Source of the DNA: Actinomadura sp. WMMA1423
GTDB taxonomy: Bacteria > Actinomycetota > Actinomycetes > Streptosporangiales > Streptosporangiaceae
Reading direction: 5' to 3'
NCBI RefSeq assembly: GCF_006547145.1
Contig: NZ_CP041244.1
Location: 3,286,001-3,350,000, forward strand
Length of the DNA stretch: 64,000 nucleotides
Of the stretch, positions 30,713 through 38,253 are shown in pieces. The position numbers and the translations under genes were made by a program. Below the pieces are notes generated by a model. That model was not told the DNA's origin, did not search any database, and saw nothing but the letters and a program-made list of their open reading frames with translations. Numbering within the stretch: the first letter of the stretch is position 1; every line of letters starts with the position of its first letter.

Positions 30713-32101
30713 ATGCGCGAGCTGGTCGCCGGTGGGAATCTTCCGCTGCCCGGCGGGGCGGTCTCGATCGAGGTGCCGGGGCCGTTCGACCTGTCCGCGC
30801 TGATCACCGGCGACGACCGGAAGGTGAGCGGCGACCAGGACTTCGTCTTCTACAACCAGCCCTCCGCTCCGGGGGCCCGGCTGGGGGCCGGCGCCGTGGT
30901 GGTGGAGCCGTCGCGGCTGCGGGCCGGAGCCAGCCGGGTGACGGTGGTCCTCAGCGCGGCCGACCCCGGGACTCCACTGAACCGCCTGCCCGCCCCCGCG
31001 CTGCGGGCGGTCGGGAGCAACGGCGCGGTGGTGGCCCGGTTCAGCCCGCCGCGCCCGGCGACGGAGACCGTCCTGCTGCTGGTGGAGGTCTACCGGCGCG
31101 GAGACCAGTGGAAGCTGCGCGCCATCGGCCAGGGGTACGCCGACGGCCTGGCCGGGCTCGCCCGCGACTTCGGCGTCGACGTCACCGACGACGGCTCCGC
31201 GCCTCCTCCCCCGCCTCCGGCCATGCCACCTCCGCCTCCCCCGCCCCCGGCCATGCCACCTCTGCCCCCGCCCCCGCCGGCCGTCGCCCGGCCCGCGCTG
31301 CCGCCGGTCTCCGTCCGGCATCTGAACTCCTTCGCCAGCGAGGTCGGTTCCCGGCGCTCCCGGAGCGGGCTGCCGCCCGTCACGCTGGACGGCCGGCTGA
31401 CCGCGGCCGCGCAGGCGCACGCCGCGGCCATGGCGGCGCAGCGCAGGCTCGACGCCGACGGACCGGACGGCATGTCGGTCTTCGACCAGGTCACCCTGCA
31501 CGGCTACGTCTACCTGACCATCGACGAGCAGTTCGTGTCGGGTCCGCGCTCGCTGGAGGAGTTCACCCGGTACTACCTGGACGGCGGGCAGGCGGTGGAC
31601 GCCCTGCGCAACGGAGAGCTCTGCGACGTCGGCATCGGCCACGCGACCGGGAGGGGCCGCGACCGCGACCTCTACTGGACGATCCTGTGGGCGGCGCCGT
31701 TCTCCCCGGCCGGCCGGTCGCGCTTCGCCGCCGAGGTCGTCTCGCTCACCAACGCCCACCGGGCCGCCCACGGGCTCCGGCCGCTCGCCGACGATCCGTG
31801 GCTGACCGCGGCCGCCCAGGCGTACAGCGAGGACATGGTCACCCGCCGCTTCTACTCCCACACCTCCCCGGAGGGGACGCAGCCCTGGGACCGCGCCCGC
31901 GCCGCCGGTTCCACGCACCTCGGTATCGGCGAGAACATCGCCTGCGGCCAGCGCTCCCCCGCCGAGGTCGTCCAGGGCTGGATGGACAGCCCCGGGCACC
32001 GCGCCAACATCCTCAAGCCCGACTTCACCCATATAGGCGTCGGCTTCCAGGGCGGCGGCAAGGCGGGCACCTACTGGACGCAGCTCTTCGGTTCCGCGTA
32101 A
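30713..32101 (+). CDS. TerD domain fused to two CAP/SCP domains, 462 aa
   Basis: ATG 30713 follows GGGGGA. Residues ~1-160 are a TerD-type domain (SALITGDDRKVSGDQDFVFY, then LVEVYRRGDQWKLRAIGQG), a Ca-binding fold of tellurite/stress proteins. A polyproline linker (~165-190) follows. Residues ~200-325 form a first CAP-like domain that is degenerate, and ~330-462 a typical bacterial CAP domain (LTNAHRAAHGLRPLADDPWL, FYSHTSPEGTQPWDRA, GIGENIACG, GWMDSPGHRANIL). There is no signal peptide, although CAP proteins are normally secreted, so the export route or a cytoplasmic role is open. Confidence 0.85.
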   Translation: MRELVAGGNLPLPGGAVSIEVPGPFDLSALITGDDRKVSGDQDFVFYNQPSAPGARLGAGAVVVEPSRLRAGASRVTVVLSAADPGTPLNRLPAPALRAVGSNGAVVARFSPPRPATETVLLLVEVYRRGDQWKLRAIGQGYADGLAGLARDFGVDVTDDGSAPPPPPPAMPPPPPPPPAMPPLPPPPPAVARPALPPVSVRHLNSFASEVGSRRSRSGLPPVTLDGRLTAAAQAHAAAMAAQRRLDADGPDGMSVFDQVTLHGYVYLTIDEQFVSGPRSLEEFTRYYLDGGQAVDALRNGELCDVGIGHATGRGRDRDLYWTILWAAPFSPAGRSRFAAEVVSLTNAHRAAHGLRPLADDPWLTAAAQAYSEDMVTRRFYSHTSPEGTQPWDRARAAGSTHLGIGENIACGQRSPAEVVQGWMDSPGHRANILKPDFTHIGVGFQGGGKAGTYWTQLFGSA

Positions 32102-32206
32102 GCGTTCCTCGCATCGCGTTCCCAGGTGACGGCCTGAAGGCATTGCCGTCCCCACCGGGCGTTTTCCTGTGAGTCCTCCCCAGATCGTCTAGTTCCGGCA
32201 CCGCGG

Positions 32207-32235
32207 TTGCCGTTGCACCTCCGCTCCGCACGGTC
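32207..32235 (+). promoter_or_regulatory. Shared bipartite promoter-like motif (copy 10)
   Basis: TTGCCG, 17 bp, ACGGTC, 63 bp before the 219-aa membrane protein gene. A CTGCCG/CGGCAG hairpin follows. Confidence 0.65.
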
Positions 32236-32298
32236 ATCGCTGCCTGCCGAGTCCTCGGGACCGGCAGATACCGCCTCAACCGACAGAGGGAGACGACC

Positions 32299-32958
32299 AT
32301 GTCCCTATCCAACAGGGCCCGCAACACCCGGGTCCTACCCGCCGTACTCGCGTGGCTCATCGTCATCGCAGCCGTGTGGGGCGTCTGGTGGACGCAGCCC
32401 GAGGCGACCATCACCACTGCCACGGGCGTGATCACGGCGGCGAACGCCATCGCCGCCCTGCTCTTCCTGGTGGCCCTTCGCTGCCCGCGGCTCCGCAGGA
32501 CGGCGGGCGTCCGCCGAGCGGGCAGAGCCGAGGTCGCCGCGAGCCTGGCGAGGTACCAGAAGGAGATCATCCGGATCGCGATCTACCCGACGCTCGGCAC
32601 CATGGCGATGCTGCTGGCGTTCGGCCTGAACCAGGACCTGGTCGTGAAGGCCGAGAACCTGGACTGGACCGCGCTGAGCGTTCCGCTGCTCCTCGGGGCG
32701 GTGGGCTTCTGCTACATCAAGACCGCGGAGGCGATCCGGTCCGCGCGGCGCAAGGCGACGAGCGACGTTCCCCACCCCGTGCTGAGCGTGGTGGCCGGGA
32801 GCCTGCTCACCGCCGTGGTCAGCCTGCTGGCACTGCCCTCCGTGGGCCTTGCCACCTTCCTGACCTGGCAGATGGTCCTCGCCTGCGCCATCGCGGGGGC
32901 CACCACGTTCGTCGCCGAACTGATCACCCTGTGGGCGGTCTCCACGACGAAGAACTGA
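32299..32958 (+). CDS. Membrane protein with about six helices, 219 aa, unknown
   Basis: ATG 32299 follows GGGAG. Hydrophobic segments are VLPAVLAWLIVIAAVWGVW, GVITAANAIAALLFLVAL, YPTLGTMAMLLAFGL, LSVPLLLGAVGFCYI, VVAGSLLTAVVSLLAL and VLACAIAGATTFVAELITLW. Charged, Arg-rich loops (ALRCPRLRRTAGVRRAGRAE) follow the second helix. No family was recognised. It belongs to the motif-bearing single-gene units. Confidence 0.65.
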   Translation: MSLSNRARNTRVLPAVLAWLIVIAAVWGVWWTQPEATITTATGVITAANAIAALLFLVALRCPRLRRTAGVRRAGRAEVAASLARYQKEIIRIAIYPTLGTMAMLLAFGLNQDLVVKAENLDWTALSVPLLLGAVGFCYIKTAEAIRSARRKATSDVPHPVLSVVAGSLLTAVVSLLALPSVGLATFLTWQMVLACAIAGATTFVAELITLWAVSTTKN

Positions 32959-32991
32959 CCGAACGCGCTGCGAGGCGCACCCAACGAACCC

Positions 32992-33019
32992 GGGCGGGGA
33001 GGAGCCATCCTCCCCGCCC
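32992..33019 (+). terminator. Intrinsic terminator
   Basis: 12-bp perfect stem GGGCGGGGAGGA / TCCTCCCCGCCC with loop GCCA, then CCCTTCGTTTCT. Confidence 0.8.
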
Positions 33020-33084
33020 CCTTCGTTTCTCCGCTGATCCGAGACCTCAGGTTTCCCATTGGGCAATTAGAGAGCACCACCTCA

Positions 33085-33113
33085 TTGCACCTTTCGAGTG
33101 TCTCGACACTGTT
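33085..33113 (+). promoter_or_regulatory. Shared bipartite promoter-like motif (copy 11) with long leader
   Basis: TTGCAC, 17 bp, ACTGTT. The 179-base leader to the 33293 gene folds into several hairpins: TGACT/AGTCA, CTGGCCGC/GCGGCCGG, GGTTCC/GGAACC and CCCCGGC/GCCGGGG (33253-33269). Confidence 0.6.
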
Positions 33114-33292
33114 CTCCTTGACTGGCTCCTGAAGTCAGTCGGTGTCCTGGCCGCGTGCGGCCGGGATGTATCCGAGGTTCCCGAGGAACCGACGATGCGT
33201 CCTGGCCGATCGGTCATGGACGCATGGCGGTTCTTCGGAACCACCACCTGTGCCCCGGCTAGGCCGGGGCGCCACGCAAAGAGGGGTTCCTC

Positions 33293-34285
33293 ATGTCAGA
33301 GGAAGCAGTATCCCGCGGCCTCCGTCTGGTCGGCGGCGGGCTGATCGTGCTCGAACTCGCGATCCAGCAGGCAGGGTTCGGAGTGAGCAGCCGCGTCGAT
33401 CCGCTGGCGGCGGCGCTGTGGATGTCCATCTTCGGCAGCGTGCTGCTCGTCGGGTACGTGCTGCTCGTCGAGTACGTGCGCGGGAAGGGAAGTCTCGGTA
33501 TCACGGAGTTCGGCGCCGAAATGTGGGTGCCGATCGTCCGCACCGCCTTCTCGAACGGCGTGATCGGGGTGGCCTACGTCATCGCGGTCGCCAAGCTCGG
33601 CCTCGGTGTGACCGCTGCGATCGTGGCCCTCGGGCCACTGTCCGTCGGGTTCTGGGGCATCCTCAAGAGCCTCAAGGACGAGCAGCGTTCTCGCCGGGTA
33701 TGGGCCTGGGAGCAGCTCGCACTCCGGGTCGCGGCCTTCGGCGGCGTCGTGATGGTCAACCAGCCGTGGCACTGGCTGGACGACTTCAGCGCCGCCACGC
33801 TCATCGGTCTGGTCGCCGCGGTCGCTTCGGCCGTGTGCTTCTGGAACTACATCGTGTGCGTCTTCGGCAAGATGGACGAGACGAAGACCAAGGGAGGGTT
33901 GGCCGTCGCCAACGTCCTGTCGGTCCCGCTCACCGTCTTCGCCGTCTGGCTCACCGGGAAGTTCATGGGCGGCGGCCTGCAGGTGGCGTTCTCCAAGGAC
34001 GTCATCGTCACCGGGGTGATCGCCGGTGTTCTCGCGATCACCGTCCCCGCCATTCTGCAGGACTGGGCCACCGGCAAGGTGAGCGACCGGGTGACGGGGG
34101 TCCTGTACCTCCTGGACTCCCCGATCGCCGCGTTCATCGGCGTCGCGGGCGTGTTCTTCGGGCTCCTGTCCGACAACCAGGCCGCAGGTCTCTGGGTCTG
34201 GGGCGGGATCGCGATCGTGGTCCTGGCGGCACTGCGCGTCACGCTGAAGGGCGACCAGCCCAAGAGCGTGATCGCCAGCGCCTGA
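33293..34285 (+). CDS. EamA/RhtA-like DMT membrane protein, 330 aa
   Basis: ATG 33293 follows GAGGGG. About ten hydrophobic helices are arranged in two halves (e.g. GGGLIVLELAIQQAGF, MSIFGSVLLVGYVLLVEYV, NGVIGVAYVIAVAKLGLG, IAAFIGVAGVFFGLL). 'VTAAIVALGPLSVGFW' matches the RhtA/EamA pattern of amino-acid exporters. Unlike the two related proteins nearby it ends without a coiled coil. The substrate is unknown. Confidence 0.75.
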   Translation: MSEEAVSRGLRLVGGGLIVLELAIQQAGFGVSSRVDPLAAALWMSIFGSVLLVGYVLLVEYVRGKGSLGITEFGAEMWVPIVRTAFSNGVIGVAYVIAVAKLGLGVTAAIVALGPLSVGFWGILKSLKDEQRSRRVWAWEQLALRVAAFGGVVMVNQPWHWLDDFSAATLIGLVAAVASAVCFWNYIVCVFGKMDETKTKGGLAVANVLSVPLTVFAVWLTGKFMGGGLQVAFSKDVIVTGVIAGVLAITVPAILQDWATGKVSDRVTGVLYLLDSPIAAFIGVAGVFFGLLSDNQAAGLWVWGGIAIVVLAALRVTLKGDQPKSVIASA

Positions 34286-34334
34286 CGTGGCCGGCGGCCG
34301 TCTGATCGTTTGACGGGCCGCTGACCTCACTCCT

Positions 34335-34369
34335 GAGGCGGGAACGGAGCACTGCTCCGTTCCCGCCTC
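34335..34369 (+). terminator. Intrinsic terminator
   Basis: 16-bp perfect stem GAGGCGGGAACGGAGC / GCTCCGTTCCCGCCTC with a 3-base loop, then TTCGCG. Confidence 0.8.
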
Positions 34370-34433
34370 TTCGCGTCCCCGCTGGCCGTGTTTTTTGTTA
34401 TCTCCGTTACACAGACGTCATTTCGATTCGCAC

Positions 34434-34462
34434 TTGCCAATTCTCCTCCGATCGGCACAGTC
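34434..34462 (+). promoter_or_regulatory. Shared bipartite promoter-like motif (copy 12)
   Basis: TTGCCA, 17 bp, ACAGTC, then AACTATGCG, 92 bp before the 454... aa-class orphan gene at 34555. The following ACTATGCG also follows copy 4. The leader hairpin GTGG/CCAC is followed by CCGGG-CTAGGT-CCGGG. Confidence 0.6.
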
Positions 34463-34554
34463 AACTATGCGTGGCTCAACCACGTGAGTGGCTTCCGAGT
34501 CACGTCGTCCGGGCTAGGTCCGGGCGCAGCACAACCCACAAGGAGGTGTGCCAT

Positions 34555-35931
34555 ATGGCACGCCCGGAATCCGGCGGTCTCATCCGCTGGGCAACCGAGT
34601 CGGATCCGGCAGGGCCCGGCTCGTCCCGCATCACCCCGGTTCTCTTGGGACGGGAGCGCAACCTGATCACGCCGAACTGGCTGTGGTCCCCCGAGCAGAT
34701 GAAGGGTGCCTTCGGGCTCCTGGACTTCGGCTCGGGCAAGACCTCGACCAAGGCACGCCGAAAGGTCGTGGACCTGGCAACGGGTCTGAGGCTGACGGCG
34801 GATCCGGAAGCCGTCGCGGACGGGAGCTTCATCTACGAGGTTCGCTACAGGAAGAACCTCTCCGTGTACGTGCAGGGCGCCTACGCTGGGTTCAACCTCG
34901 GCAGGGCCTCTGAGCACGTGCTCATCTCGGGCGAACCGGGCAGGGTCCTGGCCGACAGGCCGGAGACCGTGTCCATCGTCCTGGGTGGCTGCAACGGCTC
35001 CAACAGGGCCACGATCTCGACCAACCATGAGGGCCGGCGGACCGCGTTCCAGCTCGGCTCGCACGGTGCGGAAGGGACCGTGGAGGAGTTCATCGTCTCG
35101 GCCGGATTCGACCGGCGGCTCTCCTTCTACGAGGAGAACCTCGCGTACCTGGCGGCGACGTTCGCCGGGAACGCGATGGTCCACTCCCCGGAGAGCGTCC
35201 GGTACTCGGTCGTGATCGATGTGCCGTGGAGGGCCTACTGGCTGTACACGCTCACGGCGATGCAGCAGGAGCAGATCTCCGCCCGCGCCTACGACCGGTG
35301 GCGCGACGAAGTCACGTGGCGATGCCGCCTCGGGAGCAGCCGCACCGTGGACGTCCTTCGGGACGTCCTCGGCGACCGCTTCGACCCGGGGCAGATCATC
35401 GACCGTGACGAACTCGAACCGCTGGACCAGATCCTGGTGGAGATGAAGCCCGGGCGGCACGCCCCGGCCCTCCAGGAGCTGGTGAACATGATGCGGAACT
35501 CGGGGGACGAGCTCTGGAACCTCATCCTCGACCCGGAACTCCGGACGAAGGTGAAGTTCGCAGGCAAGCCCCTCGAACCGGAGCTCAGCACGGTGCAGGA
35601 ACTGTGCGGAGCCTCCTACGTGGTGGCGGTCCTCCGTCGGATGCTCGACGGGGCCGTCATGTCGGTCAACGACTACGTGGAACAGACCATCGAGCACTTC
35701 GTGCAGGAGTGGACGAGGGTCCTCACCGAGCACGGCAAGCTCACGTTCCGCGGCGGTTCGTTCGCCGTCTACCCCTTCTCGCATTTCGTCCCCCAGGAAC
35801 TGGGGGCCGTCATGTACCGCAAGGACCCGGGACGCGTCGTGACGGTCAATGACCGGCTCGGCATCTCGGGGCTCCACTACGGAGAGTGGGTCGACCCGGT
35901 CGACCTGCTTCCGGAGAGCTACCTGCGGTAG
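34555..35931 (+). CDS. Orphan cytoplasmic protein, 458 aa
   Basis: ATG 34555 follows AAGGAGG; an earlier in-frame start at 34471 lies inside the leader. The protein is soluble, without signal or membrane segments. Words include RNLITPNWLWSPEQMKGAFG, SFIYEVRYRKNLSVYVQGAY and VVIDVPWRAYWLYTLTAMQQ. The C-terminal half is helical (ELVNMMRNSGDELWNLILDP). I do not recognise a family or catalytic motif. It is one of the motif-bearing single-gene units and is the longest unassigned protein in the window. Codon use is like that of its neighbours. Confidence 0.7.
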   Translation: MARPESGGLIRWATESDPAGPGSSRITPVLLGRERNLITPNWLWSPEQMKGAFGLLDFGSGKTSTKARRKVVDLATGLRLTADPEAVADGSFIYEVRYRKNLSVYVQGAYAGFNLGRASEHVLISGEPGRVLADRPETVSIVLGGCNGSNRATISTNHEGRRTAFQLGSHGAEGTVEEFIVSAGFDRRLSFYEENLAYLAATFAGNAMVHSPESVRYSVVIDVPWRAYWLYTLTAMQQEQISARAYDRWRDEVTWRCRLGSSRTVDVLRDVLGDRFDPGQIIDRDELEPLDQILVEMKPGRHAPALQELVNMMRNSGDELWNLILDPELRTKVKFAGKPLEPELSTVQELCGASYVVAVLRRMLDGAVMSVNDYVEQTIEHFVQEWTRVLTEHGKLTFRGGSFAVYPFSHFVPQELGAVMYRKDPGRVVTVNDRLGISGLHYGEWVDPVDLLPESYLR

Positions 35932-35964
35932 CCGCCCAGCGGCCACTGAAGGGAACCACCGTCT

Positions 35965-35994
35965 CCGGTGGAACGGCCACGGCCGTTCCACCGG
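35965..35994 (+). terminator. Intrinsic terminator of the 34555 gene
   Basis: 14-bp perfect stem CCGGTGGAACGGCC / GGCCGTTCCACCGG with a 2-base loop. No T-run follows, as is common in high-GC actinomycetes. Confidence 0.65.
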
Positions 35995-36115
35995 GGACAC
36001 CCGCACTTCCTCCTGCCGGAGGGAGTGAGTGAAACGGTGCCCCGGTGGGGACGGCTGACGCCGTTCCCGCCGGGGCATCTATGGTTTGAGCCCGGCTGCC
36101 GAATTGCGCCAGAAA

Positions 36116-36142
36116 GCGCCCCACGTCGTCGACGTGGGGCGC
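36116..36142 (-). terminator. Intrinsic terminator of the DUF4262 gene
   Basis: 12-bp perfect stem GCGCCCCACGTC / GACGTGGGGCGC, followed on the minus strand by TTTCTGG. It is 31 bp past the stop. Confidence 0.8.
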
Positions 36143-36172
36143 CTCGTGTCCGGCGTCCGGGGCCCTGCCCAG

Positions 36173-36700
36173 TTATCGCAGGGCCGTCCAGACGCATTTC
36201 GGGTGATCCGGCAGGGGAATGGCCAGATCAGGCTGGCGTTCGAGGAGTCCCGCGTCGAAACCCTCGTCGCCGGGGAAGCCCTCGGCGCCCTCGGCCCAGA
36301 TGAGCTGGCGGTACTCGGGCAGTTCGCCGCCGTAGAACGCACGGGGGATGCGCAGCAGCGGCGATCCGTACCAGCTCTGGTGGACCCTGACGGTCTTCAC
36401 CTTCAGGGACGTCAGCTGGGTGTCGACCTCGCCCAGTTTCGGCAGGCCGTATTCCATCGCGATGACGGCCTTCACGAGGATGTGACGGCGCTCGCCGCGA
36501 GACAGGCCGCAGATCACGAATTCCGGAGACCGGAAGGTGTGCCATTGGCCCACGGTGCAGGACCAGGCCCGCAGATCGTCTCCCGTCATCGTCCAGCGGC
36601 CTTCGTTCACCCACGTGACGAGGACGTCGACATCCGGGTCGCCCGTCTGATTCCTCTGGTGAATCAGACAGGCACATGATGTCCGATCAGGATCGGTCAT
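36173..36700 (-). CDS. DUF4262 protein, 175 aa
   Basis: ATG 36700 follows GAGGGAGG. The DUF4262 pattern is clear: a central RAWSCTVGQWHTFRSPEFVI (family 'YTVGL...PE..vfGL'), then the YGG/LRQL...W region (FYGGELPEYRQLIWAEGAEG) and FPGDEGFDAGLLERQPDL (family 'FPWE.G......QP.L'). DUF4262 is a small cytoplasmic domain of unknown function, scattered among actinobacteria and often encoded by accessory or defence-rich DNA. Three cysteines near the N-terminus/first motif are unusual. A weak copy of the bipartite motif lies upstream. Confidence 0.8.
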   Translation of the reverse strand: MTDPDRTSCACLIHQRNQTGDPDVDVLVTWVNEGRWTMTGDDLRAWSCTVGQWHTFRSPEFVICGLSRGERRHILVKAVIAMEYGLPKLGEVDTQLTSLKVKTVRVHQSWYGSPLLRIPRAFYGGELPEYRQLIWAEGAEGFPGDEGFDAGLLERQPDLAIPLPDHPKCVWTALR

Positions 36701-36738
36701 CGATAACGCCTCCCTCTTGTTTGTAGTGACTCACTGGA

Positions 36739-36767
36739 AACCGTCCGGGGACCGCCGCACCCGACCA
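36739..36767 (-). promoter_or_regulatory. Weak bipartite promoter-like motif (copy 13)
   Basis: Minus strand: TGGTCG, 17 bp, ACGGTT, 39 bp before ATG 36700. The -10-like half is perfect, but the -35-like half breaks the TTG. Confidence 0.4.
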
Positions 36768-36888
36768 CGCATGCCCGGACACGGGGCCGGTACCGGCCGG
36801 GCGCGACGCGCGGGGCGGTGGGATGGACGAGCCGCGGGGGGTGATTCCCGGACGGTCGGGAGGGAGGACCGATGACGAGTGGGATGCG

Positions 36889-38241
36889 ATGAAGAATGAT
36901 GAGCCGGACTACTACGAGCTCCTCGGCGTGGAGCGGACCGCGACGGCCGAGGAGATCACGCGGGCGTACCGCCGGGCGATGCGCGCGGTGCATCCCGACG
37001 CCAGCGGCACCTCCGGGCTGTTCCGGCTGGTCAAGGCGGCGTACGACACGCTGAAGGATCCGGCGGCGCGGGCCGCCTACGACGCTCGCGGCGGGAGGGT
37101 CCCGCCCGAACCGCCCCGCTCGCGTCCAGAGCCCGAACCGGCCCCCGAGCCCGAGCCGCCGCCGCGGCCGGGGGCGGGGGCAGGGGCGGGGGCCGGGACG
37201 CGACGGGAGGGGCCCGCGGACGGCCGCTCCTCCGGGCCCGGTCCCTCCTTCACGAAACCGCAGCAGGCCGCGCCCGGAGCGCCCCCGCCCTCCTCGCCCC
37301 CGCGCGTCCGTCCCCGGTTCGGCGCCCACTGGATCCAGGTCGCGGCCGTCGCCGTCTGGTCGGTGGTGTTCGTGGCCGCGGTGTACGCGCTATGGCCCTC
37401 CGGGCTCCCGGTCGGGTTCCTCCTCCTGCTGGTCCTCCCGCTGGTCGCGATGCCGCTCATCGCCCTGGAGGCCACGCTGCGGTCCCTGTCCTGGCTCTGG
37501 GCCGTGTGCGTGCTGACGTTCGCGGGAGGAGCCGCGCTCGCCGCGAACGAGGCCGACGGCGGCGGCTTCTGGACGCTCTGCGCGGCACTGGTCGGGCTGG
37601 CCGCGGGGGCCGCGGGCCTGGCCGCGGCGCCGCACCTCGTCCGGAAGGGCCGCGAACTCGACCGGCTGATCGCCCCCGACTCGCTCGACTACCAGATCTT
37701 CAACGTGCCGGGGGCGGGTCTCGACGGCGACGTCGCCCGCCAGGTGGTGGCGCGGGAAAGCGCCTCCGGGCTGGAGAGGCTCGCCCAACTCGACGGGGTC
37801 CGGATCGTGCACGCGCTCACGGCGCCGCAGCCGTCGGGGCAGGCGCCGCACTATGTCGAACACGTCCTGCTGCGGGGCGACCGGCTCGCCGTCGTCATGG
37901 CCCGCCGCTGGCCCGCCGGAACCTACGCCTGGACGAGCAAGGGCACGCTCACGACGGTCGGGCGTCCGTTCCCCCGCGGCGACACCGGCATCGGCGCCGC
38001 GGTGAAGGAGCTCCGCAGGGTGGTGCCGCGCGGCGTGCGGGTCCGCGGGTTCGTCGCCGTGCTTCCGGACGACCCCGCGCGCTCGCCCAGGGTGAAGTTC
38101 CCGGAACCCGAGCACGGCGACCTGCTCGCCGGTGACCTGGAGCAGGTCCGCGAGCGGATCGCCGCCTGGCTCGCGGAGAGCGACCCGGTCGTGGACCGGC
38201 GGCTGCTCGCCGCGCTGCTGCCCCATCTCCGCCACCCCTGA
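36889..38241 (+). CDS. DnaJ-domain membrane protein, 450 aa
   Basis: A J domain occupies residues ~6-70 (DYYELLGVERTATAEEITRA, then HPDAS with the HPD tripeptide intact). A Pro/Gly/Ala-rich linker follows, then two to four hydrophobic helices (WSVVFVAAVYALW, GFLLLLVLPLVAMPLIAL, AVCVLTFAGGAALAA) and a cytosolic C-terminal domain (~265-450) of unknown family. It probably recruits DnaK to a membrane client. ATG 36889 is used; an in-frame ATG at 36823 would add 22 residues. It ends 12 bp from the convergent protease gene. Confidence 0.75.
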   Translation: MKNDEPDYYELLGVERTATAEEITRAYRRAMRAVHPDASGTSGLFRLVKAAYDTLKDPAARAAYDARGGRVPPEPPRSRPEPEPAPEPEPPPRPGAGAGAGAGTRREGPADGRSSGPGPSFTKPQQAAPGAPPPSSPPRVRPRFGAHWIQVAAVAVWSVVFVAAVYALWPSGLPVGFLLLLVLPLVAMPLIALEATLRSLSWLWAVCVLTFAGGAALAANEADGGGFWTLCAALVGLAAGAAGLAAAPHLVRKGRELDRLIAPDSLDYQIFNVPGAGLDGDVARQVVARESASGLERLAQLDGVRIVHALTAPQPSGQAPHYVEHVLLRGDRLAVVMARRWPAGTYAWTSKGTLTTVGRPFPRGDTGIGAAVKELRRVVPRGVRVRGFVAVLPDDPARSPRVKFPEPEHGDLLAGDLEQVRERIAAWLAESDPVVDRRLLAALLPHLRHP

Positions 38242-38253
38242 GGAGCCGGGACC

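Noticed and set aside
10566..34462. Reading the bipartite motif as an ordinary HrdB promoter
   Set aside because: The TTG half and 17-bp spacing would fit, but the second half (ACGGTC and variants) lacks the T-A...T of the -10 in every copy.
34554..35931. Length stated as 454 aa in first reading of the 34555 gene
   Set aside because: Counting codons from ATG 34555 to the stop at 35931 gives 458 residues; mentions of 454 in the summary and the copy-12 entry refer to this same protein.
22063..36700. Prophage, genomic island or IS cluster as the explanation of the accessory genes
   Set aside because: No integrase, transposase, tRNA target or flanking att-like repeat was found, and GC and codon use match the neighbours apart from spacers.
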